Assembly: GCA_028689665.1 (NCBI GenBank)
Contig: JAQVCR010000003.1
Span: 124,001-188,000 of the forward strand
Length of the DNA stretch: 64,000 nucleotides
Direction of reading: 5' to 3'
Origin: Muribaculaceae bacterium
GTDB taxonomy: Bacteria > Bacteroidota > Bacteroidia > Bacteroidales > Muribaculaceae
Below are positions 40,802 to 50,832 of this stretch, one piece after another. The notes beneath the pieces are model-generated. The model did no database searches and had not been told where the DNA came from. It saw only the letters and a program-made list of their open reading frames with translations. Positions within the stretch are counted from its first letter, which is position 1. Every line of letters starts with the position of its first letter. The translations under genes were made by a program, and so were the position numbers.

Positions 40802-41673
40802 CTTAAACCGCGTTTTTTAAATAGTCCCATTAGGGCTTTAACATAATCTTCATCGGTAGCAATTGATACCAATTCTACTTTACATCGTTGTGCGGTAGTA
40901 TTCATATATTGCTGACGTTCATACCACCATTTGTTATATACTTGTCTTACCTTTGAAGAACTAGTATTTACCCATTTTTCTAATCCTCTCTCGGCATCAA
41001 CGACTTTCATTAGCCCTACGTTGGGTAATTGTCCTTCTCGCTTATCGTATACTTGAATAGAAGTAACATCATGTTTTCTATTTGCTATTGATAATGCTTT
41101 ATAGTAGTCGTGAGTGTCGATAAAGTCGGAAATCAAAAAGGTTGTGCAACGTTTCTTTATTGCATCGGTAAGATATTCAAGAACGTTGACAATATTTGTG
41201 TCTTTGTTCTCGGGCTTGAAGTCAAGCAATTCTCTGATTATTAGTAGTATGTGCTTTCGCCCTTTTTTGGGTGGAATGAATTTTTCTATTTTATCGGAGA
41301 AAAATATTACTCCAATTTTATCATTGTTTTGAATAGCTGAGAATGCAATAGTAGCAGCTATCTCTGCCATCATCTCTTGTTTTATAACCCCTTCGGCACC
41401 AAAGTTTTTACTACCCGAAAGGTCAATGAGAAGCATTACGGTTAATTCCCGCTCTTCCTCATATACTTTCACATAGGGACGGTTATGGCGAGCCGTAACA
41501 TTCCAATCAATGTCGCGAATATCATCGCCATATTGGTATTCTCTGACTTCAGAGAATGTCATACCTCTACCTTTAAATGCCGAATGGTATTCTCCTGCAA
41601 AGATATTTTGAGACAGACCCTTTGTCTTTATTTCGATTTTGCGAACCTTCTTTAATAGCTCATTTGAATCCAT
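40798..41673 (-). CDS. DUF58 domain protein
   Basis: GEYHSAFKGRGMTFSEVREYQYGDDIRDIDWNVTARHNRPYVKVYEEERELTVMLLIDLSGS. Confidence 0.95.
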   Translation of the reverse strand: MDSNELLKKVRKIEIKTKGLSQNIFAGEYHSAFKGRGMTFSEVREYQYGDDIRDIDWNVTARHNRPYVKVYEEERELTVMLLIDLSGSKNFGAEGVIKQEMMAEIAATIAFSAIQNNDKIGVIFFSDKIEKFIPPKKGRKHILLIIRELLDFKPENKDTNIVNVLEYLTDAIKKRCTTFLISDFIDTHDYYKALSIANRKHDVTSIQVYDKREGQLPNVGLMKVVDAERGLEKWVNTSSSKVRQVYNKWWYERQQYMNTTAQRCKVELVSIATDEDYVKALMGLFKKRGLR

Positions 41674-41756
41674 TACTTAATAATAGTTTTAACCGTTAAT
41701 GACTATATGCTTTTATCATGGCTTATTAATTAGCAGCCTTTGATAACGTATTGAAA

Positions 41757-42752
41757 TTAAGGTACGGCTATTTTATCAAGAATTTCGCTAATTACTTCGT
41801 CTGAAATAATATTATTAGCTTCGGCTTCGTAAGAAAGACCAATACGATGACGTAATACGTCGTGGCTTACAGCTCTTACGTCTTCGGGAATTACATAGCC
41901 ACGACCTTTTAGAAATGCGAATGCGCGTGCTGCAAGGGCTAAGCTAATTGATGCACGAGGAGATGCGCCAAATGAAATAATACTTGTCAAATCGTTAAGC
42001 CCGCAATCGGCAGGGAAACGTGTAGCAAATACTATGTCGACTATATATTTTTCTATTTTTTCATCGATATATATTTGTTTTACTATTTTCCTTGTTTCTA
42101 GAATATCTTCGATACTTACTAATTTTTGTATTTCGGTAAATGCCGATTGTATATTTTGTCGAATTATTTGTTTTTCTTCTTCTTTATTTGGATATCCAAT
42201 AACTACTTTCATTAAGAAACGGTCGACTTGTGCTTCTGGAAGTGGATAAGTTCCTTCTTGTTCTATTGGATTCTGTGTTGCCATAACTAGGAATGGCTTG
42301 TCGAGAATGAATGTCTGGTCGCCAATTGTTACTTGTCGTTCTTGCATTGCTTCAAGTAATGCACTTTGAACTTTAGCCGGAGCTCGGTTGATTTCGTCGG
42401 CTAGTACGAAATTAGCAAAAATAGGGCCTTTTTTTACTTCAAATTTTTCCTTTTGAACACTGTATACCATAGTACCGATAACGTCGGCTGGAAGTAGGTC
42501 GGGAGTAAATTGTATACGGCTGTATTTTGCATCGATAAGCTGTGCTAGAGTTTTTATTGCTAGAGTCTTTGCTAGTCCAGGAACACCCTCAAGGAGAATA
42601 TGCCCATCAGCAAGAAGGGCAATTAACAAAGTGTCGATTAAGTGCTTCTGACCAACAATAGTCTGATCCATTCCCTTTGTTATGAGTTTTACAAAGCCAC
42701 TTTTACTTTCAATCAAATCATTTAATTCGCGGATATTAACAGATTCACTCAT
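41757..42752 (-). CDS. MoxR family AAA+ ATPase
   Basis: HILLEGVPGLAKTLAIKTLA, VLADEINRAPAKVQSALLEAMQERQVTIGD, MATQNPIEQEGTYPLPEAQVDRF. Confidence 0.96.
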   Translation of the reverse strand: MSESVNIRELNDLIESKSGFVKLITKGMDQTIVGQKHLIDTLLIALLADGHILLEGVPGLAKTLAIKTLAQLIDAKYSRIQFTPDLLPADVIGTMVYSVQKEKFEVKKGPIFANFVLADEINRAPAKVQSALLEAMQERQVTIGDQTFILDKPFLVMATQNPIEQEGTYPLPEAQVDRFLMKVVIGYPNKEEEKQIIRQNIQSAFTEIQKLVSIEDILETRKIVKQIYIDEKIEKYIVDIVFATRFPADCGLNDLTSIISFGASPRASISLALAARAFAFLKGRGYVIPEDVRAVSHDVLRHRIGLSYEAEANNIISDEVISEILDKIAVP

Positions 42753-42952
42753 AGTGTTTTCTATTTAATTATTATGTTTTATATTTTATCGTAATTTATT
42801 GCGATGTATTTATCATCGCTTTCTCGTGGTGCAAATATATTATTAATCTAAAGATATATGTTAATTCTAACTGTTAATTTTTTATATTAATAGTTAGAAT
42901 ATTCAACCGTTATATGAGCTTAAGCAGATATGGCAACTAATAAGATGTAATG

Positions 42953-44062
42953 TTATTCGAATTTTTTGAAAATCAGATAAGCCTTTTGTTTTGCTTCAAT
43001 TAAGCTTTCTGGATTGTTTTTATCAATGTTATATTTATTAGCGTCGGGGATAATAACAACTGTTCCGGGTTTTATTTTGTTTGGATTTTTGAGAATGTCT
43101 TTATTCTCTTCGTATATATATACCCAAAAGTTGTAGTCGCCATAATTTTCGCGAGCCATAGTGGTTAGAAATCTATTTTTACCAATAGTGTCGAGTTTTA
43201 CTTTTACTTTTAATTCTTTTGCTTTGGATAATATAGCAAATGAGTCGGCCTCTGCCTGTATTTTTGTGGCTTGTGCGTTTGTTATTTTAGCCTCGGCAAT
43301 TGTATCTGTTTTAATATCAGATGAATAATTATTAATAATCATTGGTAATCCGATAAATTGAGATACTATTATTAGTAGAATGCTTAAAGAGCATGTTGCA
43401 CTTATAAATCCCCAGAAGAAACCTTTAGCGAATTTATTATTTCCTTTTTTGTCATCGTTGTTGAGTTGCTCGTCCTCATTTTCTATCATATCGGCTTCTT
43501 GATTGTTTAATTCTTCTTGATTGTTTAGTGTCTCTGTGCCTTCTTCTTGTGGTATGCTATCTAGTATTTCGGGTTGTGTATCTTCGGCAATGTCTACATT
43601 GTCGTTTTCGGCGGTTTCTGTATTATTGATATTTGTTTCGTTATTGGTGGTGGGTATAGGGGGAGGAAGAATGCTGTTTGTATTATCCTCTTTATCTATA
43701 CATTCTGAATTGTTTAATTGAATTATGATATCATCATTGCAATCGTCTAATGTTACAGTTTCAAATCCGGCAAAGGCGATATTTACTGCGTCAGCTATTT
43801 CTTTGTCGGGAATAAAAGATACTTTATTCTGGGCTGGGATTTCCATTTCTTGACCACTATTCACCTCTATTATTTTACGAGGCTCAGAAGTGGTAACCTT
43901 AAAAGTTCCTAGCCGTTTGATCTTAACAGATTTTCCGGCTGTAAGATTTTCTTCAATAATGGCAAAGAAATCTTTAAAAAAAGATTCGCATACTTTTTTT
44001 GATATGTCGCAATTTTGCGATATTGTTTCTATTAATTCTTGATACGATATTTTATTGTTCAT
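42953..44062 (-). CDS. HU-domain protein with internal TM and C-terminal LysM-like domain
   Basis: N-terminal HU fold (ISYQELIETISQNCDISKKVCESFFKDFFAIIEENLTAGKSVKIKRLGTFKVT), acidic linker, TM (GFFWGFISATCSLSILLIIVSQFIG), C-terminal NYGDYNFWVYIYEENKDILKNPNKIKPGTVVIIP. Confidence 0.82.
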   Translation of the reverse strand: MNNKISYQELIETISQNCDISKKVCESFFKDFFAIIEENLTAGKSVKIKRLGTFKVTTSEPRKIIEVNSGQEMEIPAQNKVSFIPDKEIADAVNIAFAGFETVTLDDCNDDIIIQLNNSECIDKEDNTNSILPPPIPTTNNETNINNTETAENDNVDIAEDTQPEILDSIPQEEGTETLNNQEELNNQEADMIENEDEQLNNDDKKGNNKFAKGFFWGFISATCSLSILLIIVSQFIGLPMIINNYSSDIKTDTIAEAKITNAQATKIQAEADSFAILSKAKELKVKVKLDTIGKNRFLTTMARENYGDYNFWVYIYEENKDILKNPNKIKPGTVVIIPDANKYNIDKNNPESLIEAKQKAYLIFKKFE

Positions 44063-44098
44063 CTCTTTTTACTTATATGTTATCCATATTGGTATATT

Positions 44099-44380
44099 CT
44101 ATTTATCCGGACGTAGCTTGTTTTTGAGGACAGAACTAGCTTTAAATGAAAGAGATATTTTGGGTGGAATAAGTATTTTTTTGCCCGAAGAAGGGTGCGT
44201 ATTTATGCGCTCTAATCGTTTCTTAGGTTCAAAAGTACCAAAGCTAGGTATTGCGATAGAGTCCATCTTAGCGCATTTATCTTTAATCACGGTTACCAGT
44301 CCGTCGATCATTAAGTCGATTTCTTGATTGGTTTTCCCTGTCTTTTCAGATAATTTCTTAGCGAATTGTTTAGAATCCAT
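44099..44380 (-). CDS. HU family DNA-binding protein
   Basis: MDSKQFAKKLSEKTGKTNQEIDLMIDGLVTVIKDKCAKMDSIAIPSFGTFEPKKR; start at the internal ATG (44380) fits HU N-termini better than 44431. Confidence 0.85.
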   Translation of the reverse strand: MDSKQFAKKLSEKTGKTNQEIDLMIDGLVTVIKDKCAKMDSIAIPSFGTFEPKKRLERINTHPSSGKKILIPPKISLSFKASSVLKNKLRPDK

Positions 44381-44487
44381 ATTGTGATAATTTGTATTTA
44401 CAAAGATACTAATAGAAAAGTTTAGGAGCAAAAAATAAGCGATAATCTACTGATTATTCATATTTACTGTTTGAATCTTAAAATACG

Positions 44488-44527
44488 AATAGCCGATAAC
44501 GTTCATAATTAAAATTTATCGGCTATT
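44488..44527 (-). terminator. Hairpin terminator downstream of cvfB-like gene
   Basis: aatagccgataa ... ttatcggctatt 12-bp perfect stem in the intergenic region after the minus-strand stop. Confidence 0.55.
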
Positions 44528-44542
44528 GTTATATAAGAATGT

Positions 44543-44565
44543 ATTAATTAATTAATTAATTAATT
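44543..44565. repeat. (ATTA)n tetranucleotide microsatellite
   Basis: attaattaattaattaattaatt, directly adjacent to the cvfB-like stop codon. Confidence 0.9.
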
Positions 44566-44567
44566 TC

Positions 44568-45398
44568 TTATTTGATAATTGTGCCATTATCTGTAATAGC
44601 TATTTTGTCTTTTTTTAGAAGATGTCCAATAGCTTTTTTGAAATCTTTTTTGCTACAATTAAATGTATTTCTTATGTCTTCGGGTGATGAAGAGTCGTTA
44701 AATGGCATAAAATTATCGCGCTCGCACATATATTCTAATAGACTGTCAGATAGTGAATTAGTTCTTTCTTTACACTTGGCTCCTAGAACTAAATCTATTT
44801 TTCCATCATCTCTTACCGATTTCACATGGGCTGTGTGATGTTCGCCAATATTTATATCAGTGAATATCTCATTGTGATATATCATACCCCAATGTAGGTT
44901 GTTAATGATAACTTTATAACCGAGGTCGGTGCGTTTATTAATAATAATATCTACAGTTTCTCCTATTTCGTATTTAGCAATTGTGTTGTCGAGAAATTTA
45001 TCAAGTTTCGCCGATGCTACGATGCGTTTTGTATTGTCATCAAGATAGATATATACGAGATAGTAACGCCCTTTTTCCATTCTTACTTTTTGCTCTCTGA
45101 ATGGTACTAATAGGTCTTTTGGTAATCCCCAATCTAGAAAAGCACCGATTGAATTAACTTGCGAAACTTTTAAAAAAGCAAATTCTCCTACCACTCCAAT
45201 TGGTGTATCGGTAACCGCCACTAATCTGTCTTCTGAGTCGTTGTAAATAAAAACGTCTACTTCGTCGCCAATCGACATGTTATCGTCGACATAACGGAGG
45301 GGAAGTAATATTTCAATTCCGTTTCCGGCATCAAGATATGCTCCGAAATCTACAAATTTCAGAATCGGAAGCTTATTGTATTTTCCTATTTCTACCAT
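44568..45398 (-). CDS. CvfB-like S1 RNA-binding protein
   Basis: MVEIGKYNKLPILKFVDFGAYLDAGNGIEILLPLRYV...VVGEFAFLKVSQVNSIGAFLDWGLPKDLLVPFREQ; start set to ATG at 45398. Confidence 0.88.
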   Translation of the reverse strand: MVEIGKYNKLPILKFVDFGAYLDAGNGIEILLPLRYVDDNMSIGDEVDVFIYNDSEDRLVAVTDTPIGVVGEFAFLKVSQVNSIGAFLDWGLPKDLLVPFREQKVRMEKGRYYLVYIYLDDNTKRIVASAKLDKFLDNTIAKYEIGETVDIIINKRTDLGYKVIINNLHWGMIYHNEIFTDINIGEHHTAHVKSVRDDGKIDLVLGAKCKERTNSLSDSLLEYMCERDNFMPFNDSSSPEDIRNTFNCSKKDFKKAIGHLLKKDKIAITDNGTIIK

Positions 45399-45507
45399 AA
45401 CTTTTTTATTGTTTTGCGAATATCGTAATAAAAAATTGAATGTCATCTATTTTGTAAATAAATAATTTAATGTACTTTTATAACATCATATATTTTTTGT
45501 AGCTGTA

Positions 45508-46365
45508 ATGAAGTCAAAATACATATTATTTTTTATGGCAGTAGAGCTGCTATTTGTGCTAAACTCCTGTAAATCAGTTGCTACCAATGAGGGGCAGACA
45601 CGTGATTCAGTGGAATTTGTAACACAAACTATGTGCGATTCTATGAATTATATTATTAGCGATAATTCCAAAGGAATTGTCAAAGTAATATTAAATGCTG
45701 AGTTTCCACAATTTTATAAAAATGAGGCAAAGACAAATAATTTAAAAAGGCTATATTCTTCTGTAATTTTGGGCGTAGATTCGGCTAATCAAACTAATTC
45801 GCAATTATTACATATTTATTCTATGAGTATGTTGTCAAAATATGCACAGACTTATACTGATGATATTTCTGAATCGGAATCAGAATGTGATAAAATAGAA
45901 TACTCAGCTAGTCTTACGGCTGGAATAAATATATATTCAGTGTTTAATCAAAATGAATTATTATCGATTTGTCGAGAGCGAATAATAAAGAACAACACAG
46001 AATCGCAACAGATAGAACGACAATATTTTAATATTGATTTGAACCAAATGATGGTGATTAAGTTAAATGATATTTTTGATGAGGAAGATATATCTAGAAT
46101 TAGCGATATGCTAAAGGTCAAATTATTAGAGATTAATAAAGTCAAAGATGAAAAAGATTTAATAGAATTGGGCTACTTCAATCTAGATAACTTAATGGCT
46201 AATAATAATTTCTACATAGATGAAAAAGGTATAACTTGGAATTTCTTACCATTAGAAATAGGTTGTTTCAGCTTGGGAGAGACAAAGATATTTTTATCTT
46301 ACAATGATTTACAACCTTTATTTGGCAATGAAGAAAATATGTTTACAAAATATCTAAAAGAATAA
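45508..46365 (+). CDS. DUF3298/RsiV-like lipoprotein
   Basis: Lipobox LNSCKS; C-terminal FYIDEKGITWNFLPLEIGCFSLGETKIFLSYNDLQPLF is DUF3298-like. Confidence 0.7.
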   Translation: MKSKYILFFMAVELLFVLNSCKSVATNEGQTRDSVEFVTQTMCDSMNYIISDNSKGIVKVILNAEFPQFYKNEAKTNNLKRLYSSVILGVDSANQTNSQLLHIYSMSMLSKYAQTYTDDISESESECDKIEYSASLTAGINIYSVFNQNELLSICRERIIKNNTESQQIERQYFNIDLNQMMVIKLNDIFDEEDISRISDMLKVKLLEINKVKDEKDLIELGYFNLDNLMANNNFYIDEKGITWNFLPLEIGCFSLGETKIFLSYNDLQPLFGNEENMFTKYLKE

Positions 46366-46369
46366 ATTA

Positions 46370-46990
46370 ATGCAAACTATAAAATCTTATTTCCCGGCTC
46401 TTACTCCATTACAGACTGAACAATTTGAGAAATTAGGAGTTTTATATCCCGAATGGAATGATAAAATTAATGTTATATCGCGTAAAGATATTCAGAATCT
46501 ATATATAAATCATATCTTACATTCATTAAGCATCATAAAGTTTATTGAGTTTAAAGATAATTCAAAGGTACTTGATATGGGGTCGGGCGGAGGTTTTCCC
46601 GGAATACCTTTAGCAATAATGTTCCCGAATGTGTCATTTCTTCTGGTCGACCGTATTGGCAAAAAACTAAAGGTTGCTCAAGATATTGCTAATCAATTAG
46701 GATTGACTAACGTCTCGATCCAACATGGCGATATTAAGGAAGTGAAAGGAAGGTTCGATTTTATAGTAAGTAGGGCAGTTATGAGGCTGGATGAACTAGT
46801 TCCGTTAGTTAGGAATCTCGTATCGAAAGAAAGTGTTCATTCAATACCTAATGGACTGATATGTCTTAAAGGGGGAGAGCTATCTGATGAAATATGCAGT
46901 GTAAAATTCCCTGTATTAGAAACCGACTTAAAAACGTACTTTAAAGAGGACTTTTTTAAAACAAAGAAAATAATATATGTTCAATTATAA
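46370..46990 (+). CDS. rsmG: 16S rRNA (guanine527-N7)-methyltransferase
   Basis: KINVISRKDIQNLYINHILHSLSI, VLDMGSGGGFPGIPLAIMFPNVSFLLVDRIGKK. Confidence 0.95.
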   Translation: MQTIKSYFPALTPLQTEQFEKLGVLYPEWNDKINVISRKDIQNLYINHILHSLSIIKFIEFKDNSKVLDMGSGGGFPGIPLAIMFPNVSFLLVDRIGKKLKVAQDIANQLGLTNVSIQHGDIKEVKGRFDFIVSRAVMRLDELVPLVRNLVSKESVHSIPNGLICLKGGELSDEICSVKFPVLETDLKTYFKEDFFKTKKIIYVQL

Positions 46991-47002
46991 CATATTTATA
47001 TT

Positions 47003-47644
47003 ATGAAAGTGTCAAGATTTGTATTTAATCCATTTGGCGAAAATACTTATATTATTTGGTGTCAAAATTCATTTGAAGCTGCAATAATTGACCCCGGAAT
47101 GTATAACGATAAAGAAATTAAAGCCATTGATGATTTTCTAATTGAAAATAAACTAACATTGACGCATTTGCTGTTGACACATTTGCATATCGATCATGTG
47201 TTGGGCGTAAATCACATAATGTCGCATTATGGATTAAAGCCCGAATGCTCGGTTGAAGAAAATGCTTTAGGTGATAGGCTTGTTGAGCAATCGCAAATGT
47301 TTGGACTTAATATCAACATCAATGCTATAAGAATAGAGAAAATATTAAATGATGGGGATAAAATTAAGATTGGAGATGATGAGTTAGTAGTGATTAAGGT
47401 AGCCGGACATTCGCCCGGTGGATTAGCTTACTATTCATCTACATCTTCGGTACTTTTTCCGGGGGATATAATTTTTGCTCACAGCATAGGACGGGCAGAT
47501 TTGCCGGGTGGCAATTATAATTCTCTAGTAGATGGAATTAAAAATAAAATTTTAATTTTACCTGATGAAACTTTGGTGTGTCCCGGACACGGAGACACTA
47601 CAACTATAATATATGAGCGAGATTCTAATCCATTCTTATGCTGA
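47003..47644 (+). CDS. MBL-fold metallo-hydrolase (glyoxalase II-like)
   Basis: LTHLHIDHVLG, HSPGGLAYY, LFPGDIIFAHSIGRADLPGG, CPGHGDTTTI. Confidence 0.93.
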   Translation: MKVSRFVFNPFGENTYIIWCQNSFEAAIIDPGMYNDKEIKAIDDFLIENKLTLTHLLLTHLHIDHVLGVNHIMSHYGLKPECSVEENALGDRLVEQSQMFGLNININAIRIEKILNDGDKIKIGDDELVVIKVAGHSPGGLAYYSSTSSVLFPGDIIFAHSIGRADLPGGNYNSLVDGIKNKILILPDETLVCPGHGDTTTIIYERDSNPFLC

Positions 47645-47785
47645 TTAATTACAAGTTTTTTTTTGAAAATTGATAATTTATTCTCTTTTGATGCCAATTT
47701 AGAGAATTTTAGAGCTAAATTGAAGAAAAAATGAATTTTTTTTGAAAAAAAAACATGTTTAGCTATCTACTAAATAAATAATTTG

Positions 47786-47793
47786 TATATTTG
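47786..47793 (+). promoter_or_regulatory. Candidate -7 element (TATATTTG) of the Hc1-like gene
   Basis: TAnnTTTG match about 40 nt upstream of the start codon. Confidence 0.5.
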
Positions 47794-47833
47794 TTTTCAA
47801 TTATTTTATGTCTAACTTTAAATACAAACACTG

Positions 47834-48010
47834 ATGAAAGAATTAATGGCGAAATTTGAGGCTTTATCAGAGGCTTTCAAAAAAGATGCTACTGCTCAAA
47901 TTGAAAATGGAAACAAGGCAGCCGGAACTCGTGCTCGCAAAGCTTCGTTGGAACTAGAAAAACTTATGAAAGCATTCCGTAAAGAATCTTTGGAAGCTGC
48001 TAAAAAGTAA
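47834..48010 (+). CDS. Histone H1/Hc1-like protein, 58 aa
   Basis: Manual translation: MKELMAKFEALSEAFKKDATAQIENGNKAAGTRARKASLELEKLMKAFRKESLEAAKK*; just under the ORF-track cut-off; own promoter and terminator. Confidence 0.85.
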   Translation: MKELMAKFEALSEAFKKDATAQIENGNKAAGTRARKASLELEKLMKAFRKESLEAAKK

Positions 48011-48032
48011 AATCTCAATCTCCAAAAGTAAT

Positions 48033-48074
48033 AAAGTCCTATCATTTTAGAAATGTTAGGACTTTGCTTTTTTG
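48033..48074 (+). terminator. Rho-independent terminator after the Hc1-like gene
   Basis: aaagtcctatcattttagaaatgttaggactttgctttttt hairpin and T-run. Confidence 0.8.
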
Positions 48075-48122
48075 TATACTATTATATTGGTGTGAATTTT
48101 GAAAATTAATCTTGAAAAATAG

Positions 48123-48161
48123 AAATCGGGAGATAACATTATTAATGCAATCTCCCGATTT
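48123..48161 (-). terminator. Rho-independent terminator after the TrpB-like gene
   Basis: aaatcgggagat ... atctcccgattt stem followed on the minus strand by ctatttttc. Confidence 0.7.
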
Positions 48162-48181
48162 AAGAAATAAATATAACTATA

Positions 48182-49546
48182 TTAAATTAATTTCTCAAGT
48201 CCTTTTGTATTTTCTTCTACTTGATCTTCTGTTACCTCATAGTTAGTCAAGTCGCCTGCTAAATATCTATCGTATGAAGCCATGTCTATCAGTCCGTGTC
48301 CCGAAAGATTAAATAAAATGACCTTCGATTCTCCTGCTTCTTTTGCTTTTTTAGCTTCACGAATTGCCGATGCAATGGCGTGAGAAGATTCGGGCGCAGG
48401 AATGATTCCTTCAGTACGTGCAAATATCGTTGCTGCTTCAAAAGTCTCTAGTTGAGGTATATCGACAGCTTCCATCTGCTTATCTTGTTTTAATTGGCTT
48501 ACAACTGATCCTGCTCCGTGGTAACGAAGCCCTCCGGCGTGAATATTTGCAGGTGCAAAGTTATGCCCTAGTGTGTACATTGGAATTAACGGGGTGTAGC
48601 CGGCTTCATCGCCAAAGTCGTATTGGAATACTCCGCGAGTCAATTTAGGGCAAGATGCCGGTTCGGCTGCGATAAATCGAGTATTACGTTCGCCAGTAAA
48701 GTTGTGGCGCATAAATGGGAATGATATTCCTGAGAAATTACTTCCGCCACCGAAACAACCTATTATTACATCGGGGTATTCTCCAGCCATTTCCATTTGC
48801 TTTTCTGCTTCAAGTCCTATTACAGTCTGATGAAGAGCGACGTGGTTTAATACTGACCCTAGTGTATATTTACAATTTGGAGTATTCATTGCTAATTCCA
48901 CAGCTTCACTGATTGCTGTGCCTAGCGAACCTTGATAATTGGGATGCTCGGTTATAATCTTTCGTCCGGCTTTAGTCGACATACTTGGTGATGCAATCAC
49001 TTCCGCTCCATAGGTTTGCATTATTGAACGGCGATAAGGCTTTTGATTATATGAAATCTTTACCATATATACTGCCAACTCAATTCCGAAATGTTTTGCC
49101 GCCATAGATAGAGCAGCTCCCCATTGTCCGGCACCTGTTTCTGTCGTAATGTTTGTTATTCCTTCTTTTTTGCAATAATATGCTTGAGGAATAGCCGAAT
49201 TAAGTTTGTGAGAGCCTACCGGGCTTACACTTTCGTTCTTAAAATATATATGTGCCGGTGTATCTAAATATTTTTCTAATCCTCTAGCTCTTACAAGTGG
49301 GGTGGGACGCCATATCTTATACATTTCTCTTACTTCATCAGGTATTTCTATCCATGAATCTTTATCATTAACTTCCTGGCGAGATGCTTCTTGTGAAAAT
49401 AGAGGGAAGAAATCCTCTGCTTTCATTGGCTCTTTTGTTGCAGGATTTAGGAATGGTCTTGGCTTATTTTTCATCTCAGCCATAATGTTATACCATGCAG
49501 TTGGTATGTCTTTTTCTTGTAAAAGAAATTTCTTCGATTCGTCCAT
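48182..49546 (-). CDS. TrpB2-type tryptophan synthase beta-like protein
   Basis: WRPTPLVRARGLEKYLDTPAHIYFKNESVSPVGSHKLNSAIPQAYY with N-terminal extension and GAGQWGAALSMAAKHF; TrpB2 subgroup, no trpA or other trp gene nearby. Confidence 0.9.
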   Translation of the reverse strand: MDESKKFLLQEKDIPTAWYNIMAEMKNKPRPFLNPATKEPMKAEDFFPLFSQEASRQEVNDKDSWIEIPDEVREMYKIWRPTPLVRARGLEKYLDTPAHIYFKNESVSPVGSHKLNSAIPQAYYCKKEGITNITTETGAGQWGAALSMAAKHFGIELAVYMVKISYNQKPYRRSIMQTYGAEVIASPSMSTKAGRKIITEHPNYQGSLGTAISEAVELAMNTPNCKYTLGSVLNHVALHQTVIGLEAEKQMEMAGEYPDVIIGCFGGGSNFSGISFPFMRHNFTGERNTRFIAAEPASCPKLTRGVFQYDFGDEAGYTPLIPMYTLGHNFAPANIHAGGLRYHGAGSVVSQLKQDKQMEAVDIPQLETFEAATIFARTEGIIPAPESSHAIASAIREAKKAKEAGESKVILFNLSGHGLIDMASYDRYLAGDLTNYEVTEDQVEENTKGLEKLI

Positions 49547-49650
49547 ATTGTTTTTATTTTTAATGACACTGCAAATATAAATACTTTTTTTTGAATATAC
49601 AAGTAAATAATGAAATAAAATGTAGTAATAATAAATAAATATGCAATAAA

Positions 49651-50832
49651 CTATCGTTTATGCTTGCAATTATGTATAATTATAACAATTTGCATCGCAA
49701 TTAAAATACAAAATGCTGCATAAATAATTATTATGCCAATAATTAATGATGATATTGGCATCGATATATGATAATAGAAAAGATTAAGCCAAGAATTAAT
49801 TGTGTAGAACGAAATAGTAAGAGCCGGGATTAATGCGATACTTATTAATTTAGTATACTTTGAACTTAAACTTATAAATAATTGCATATTTTCGGCACCA
49901 TATATTTTGCGTATATTTATTTCATATATTATGGATTGTCGATCTGTTAATACTATTCCGATGATTCCGGAAAATGCAATAAATATAGATATTAATGATA
50001 ATAAAATAATAAGTTGTATGTTTTGAAATTCTTGACAATAAGTGATAGGAATTTCATCATAATAATTTCTTATATTATGATGAAATTCAGGTTGTATGGA
50101 ATTAATTGTTTTGATAATACTTTCTTTTACGCATTCTTGATCGAAGTCTGAGCTTATTCTTATATTAATATATGTCATCGTATAATTATCGGTGATGTAT
50201 ATTGCTAACGGCTCAATGGGTTCTCTAAGACTTTTATATTTAAAATCTTTTATATATCCTGCAATTTGAATGATATTGTCGGTAGAAAAGGGTATTATAG
50301 CACCAATTGTGTCGTTGGGGTATTGCTTATGACCAATTTCGTTTATATAATAGTAATTGCTAATCTTATTATTACATTTTTTTATACTTTTAGTCTTTTC
50401 AAATTGATATACATCAAAGCAGCCTTTAGTCATAACTAACATATTATATGATCCAGTATTTCCTATACTCCAACTGGGTATATTGTCAGTCCGTAGTTCT
50501 TTTTAATGTTACAGTTTATGGGCGTTTTTACGGTAATGTAGAATATAGGTATTGAAATTAGTATTCCTATTAATAAAGACAAAAACACTATTAAAGAGAA
50601 GATACCAGGATTATAAATTATTGAAATTTGTAGTGGAGAAATATATGATAAAATAAAATTGGAACAAATGCTTGTACTTAGAGCTATCCCCATGATACAT
50701 GAAATAAAATTTACAATTATATATTCAGCACTTACCTCAAAGTATAATCTTTTTTTTTGATATTCCGATAAGCCTTTTTATATTGATTTCTCTTAATCTG
50801 AGAGAATTAGTTGATAGTGCATATAGAATGTA
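49651..50832 (-). pseudogene. Degenerate, 5'-truncated FtsX/MacB-like ABC permease
   Basis: Fragments in three frames: 49651-50442, 50463-50693 and a further segment to about 50830 reading ILYALSTNSLRLREINIKRLIGISKKKII. Frameshifts lie near 50463-50480 and at a 9-nt A/T run (about 50751-50759). N-terminal half missing. Confidence 0.75.

Noticed and set aside
42864-42900. attctaact...agttagaat inverted repeat upstream of moxR
   Set aside because: Only 9 bp in very AT-rich sequence; could arise by chance.
44543-44565. (ATTA)n tract as a phase-variation switch
   Set aside because: It lies after the cvfB-like stop codon, not in a promoter or coding region, so length change would have little obvious effect.
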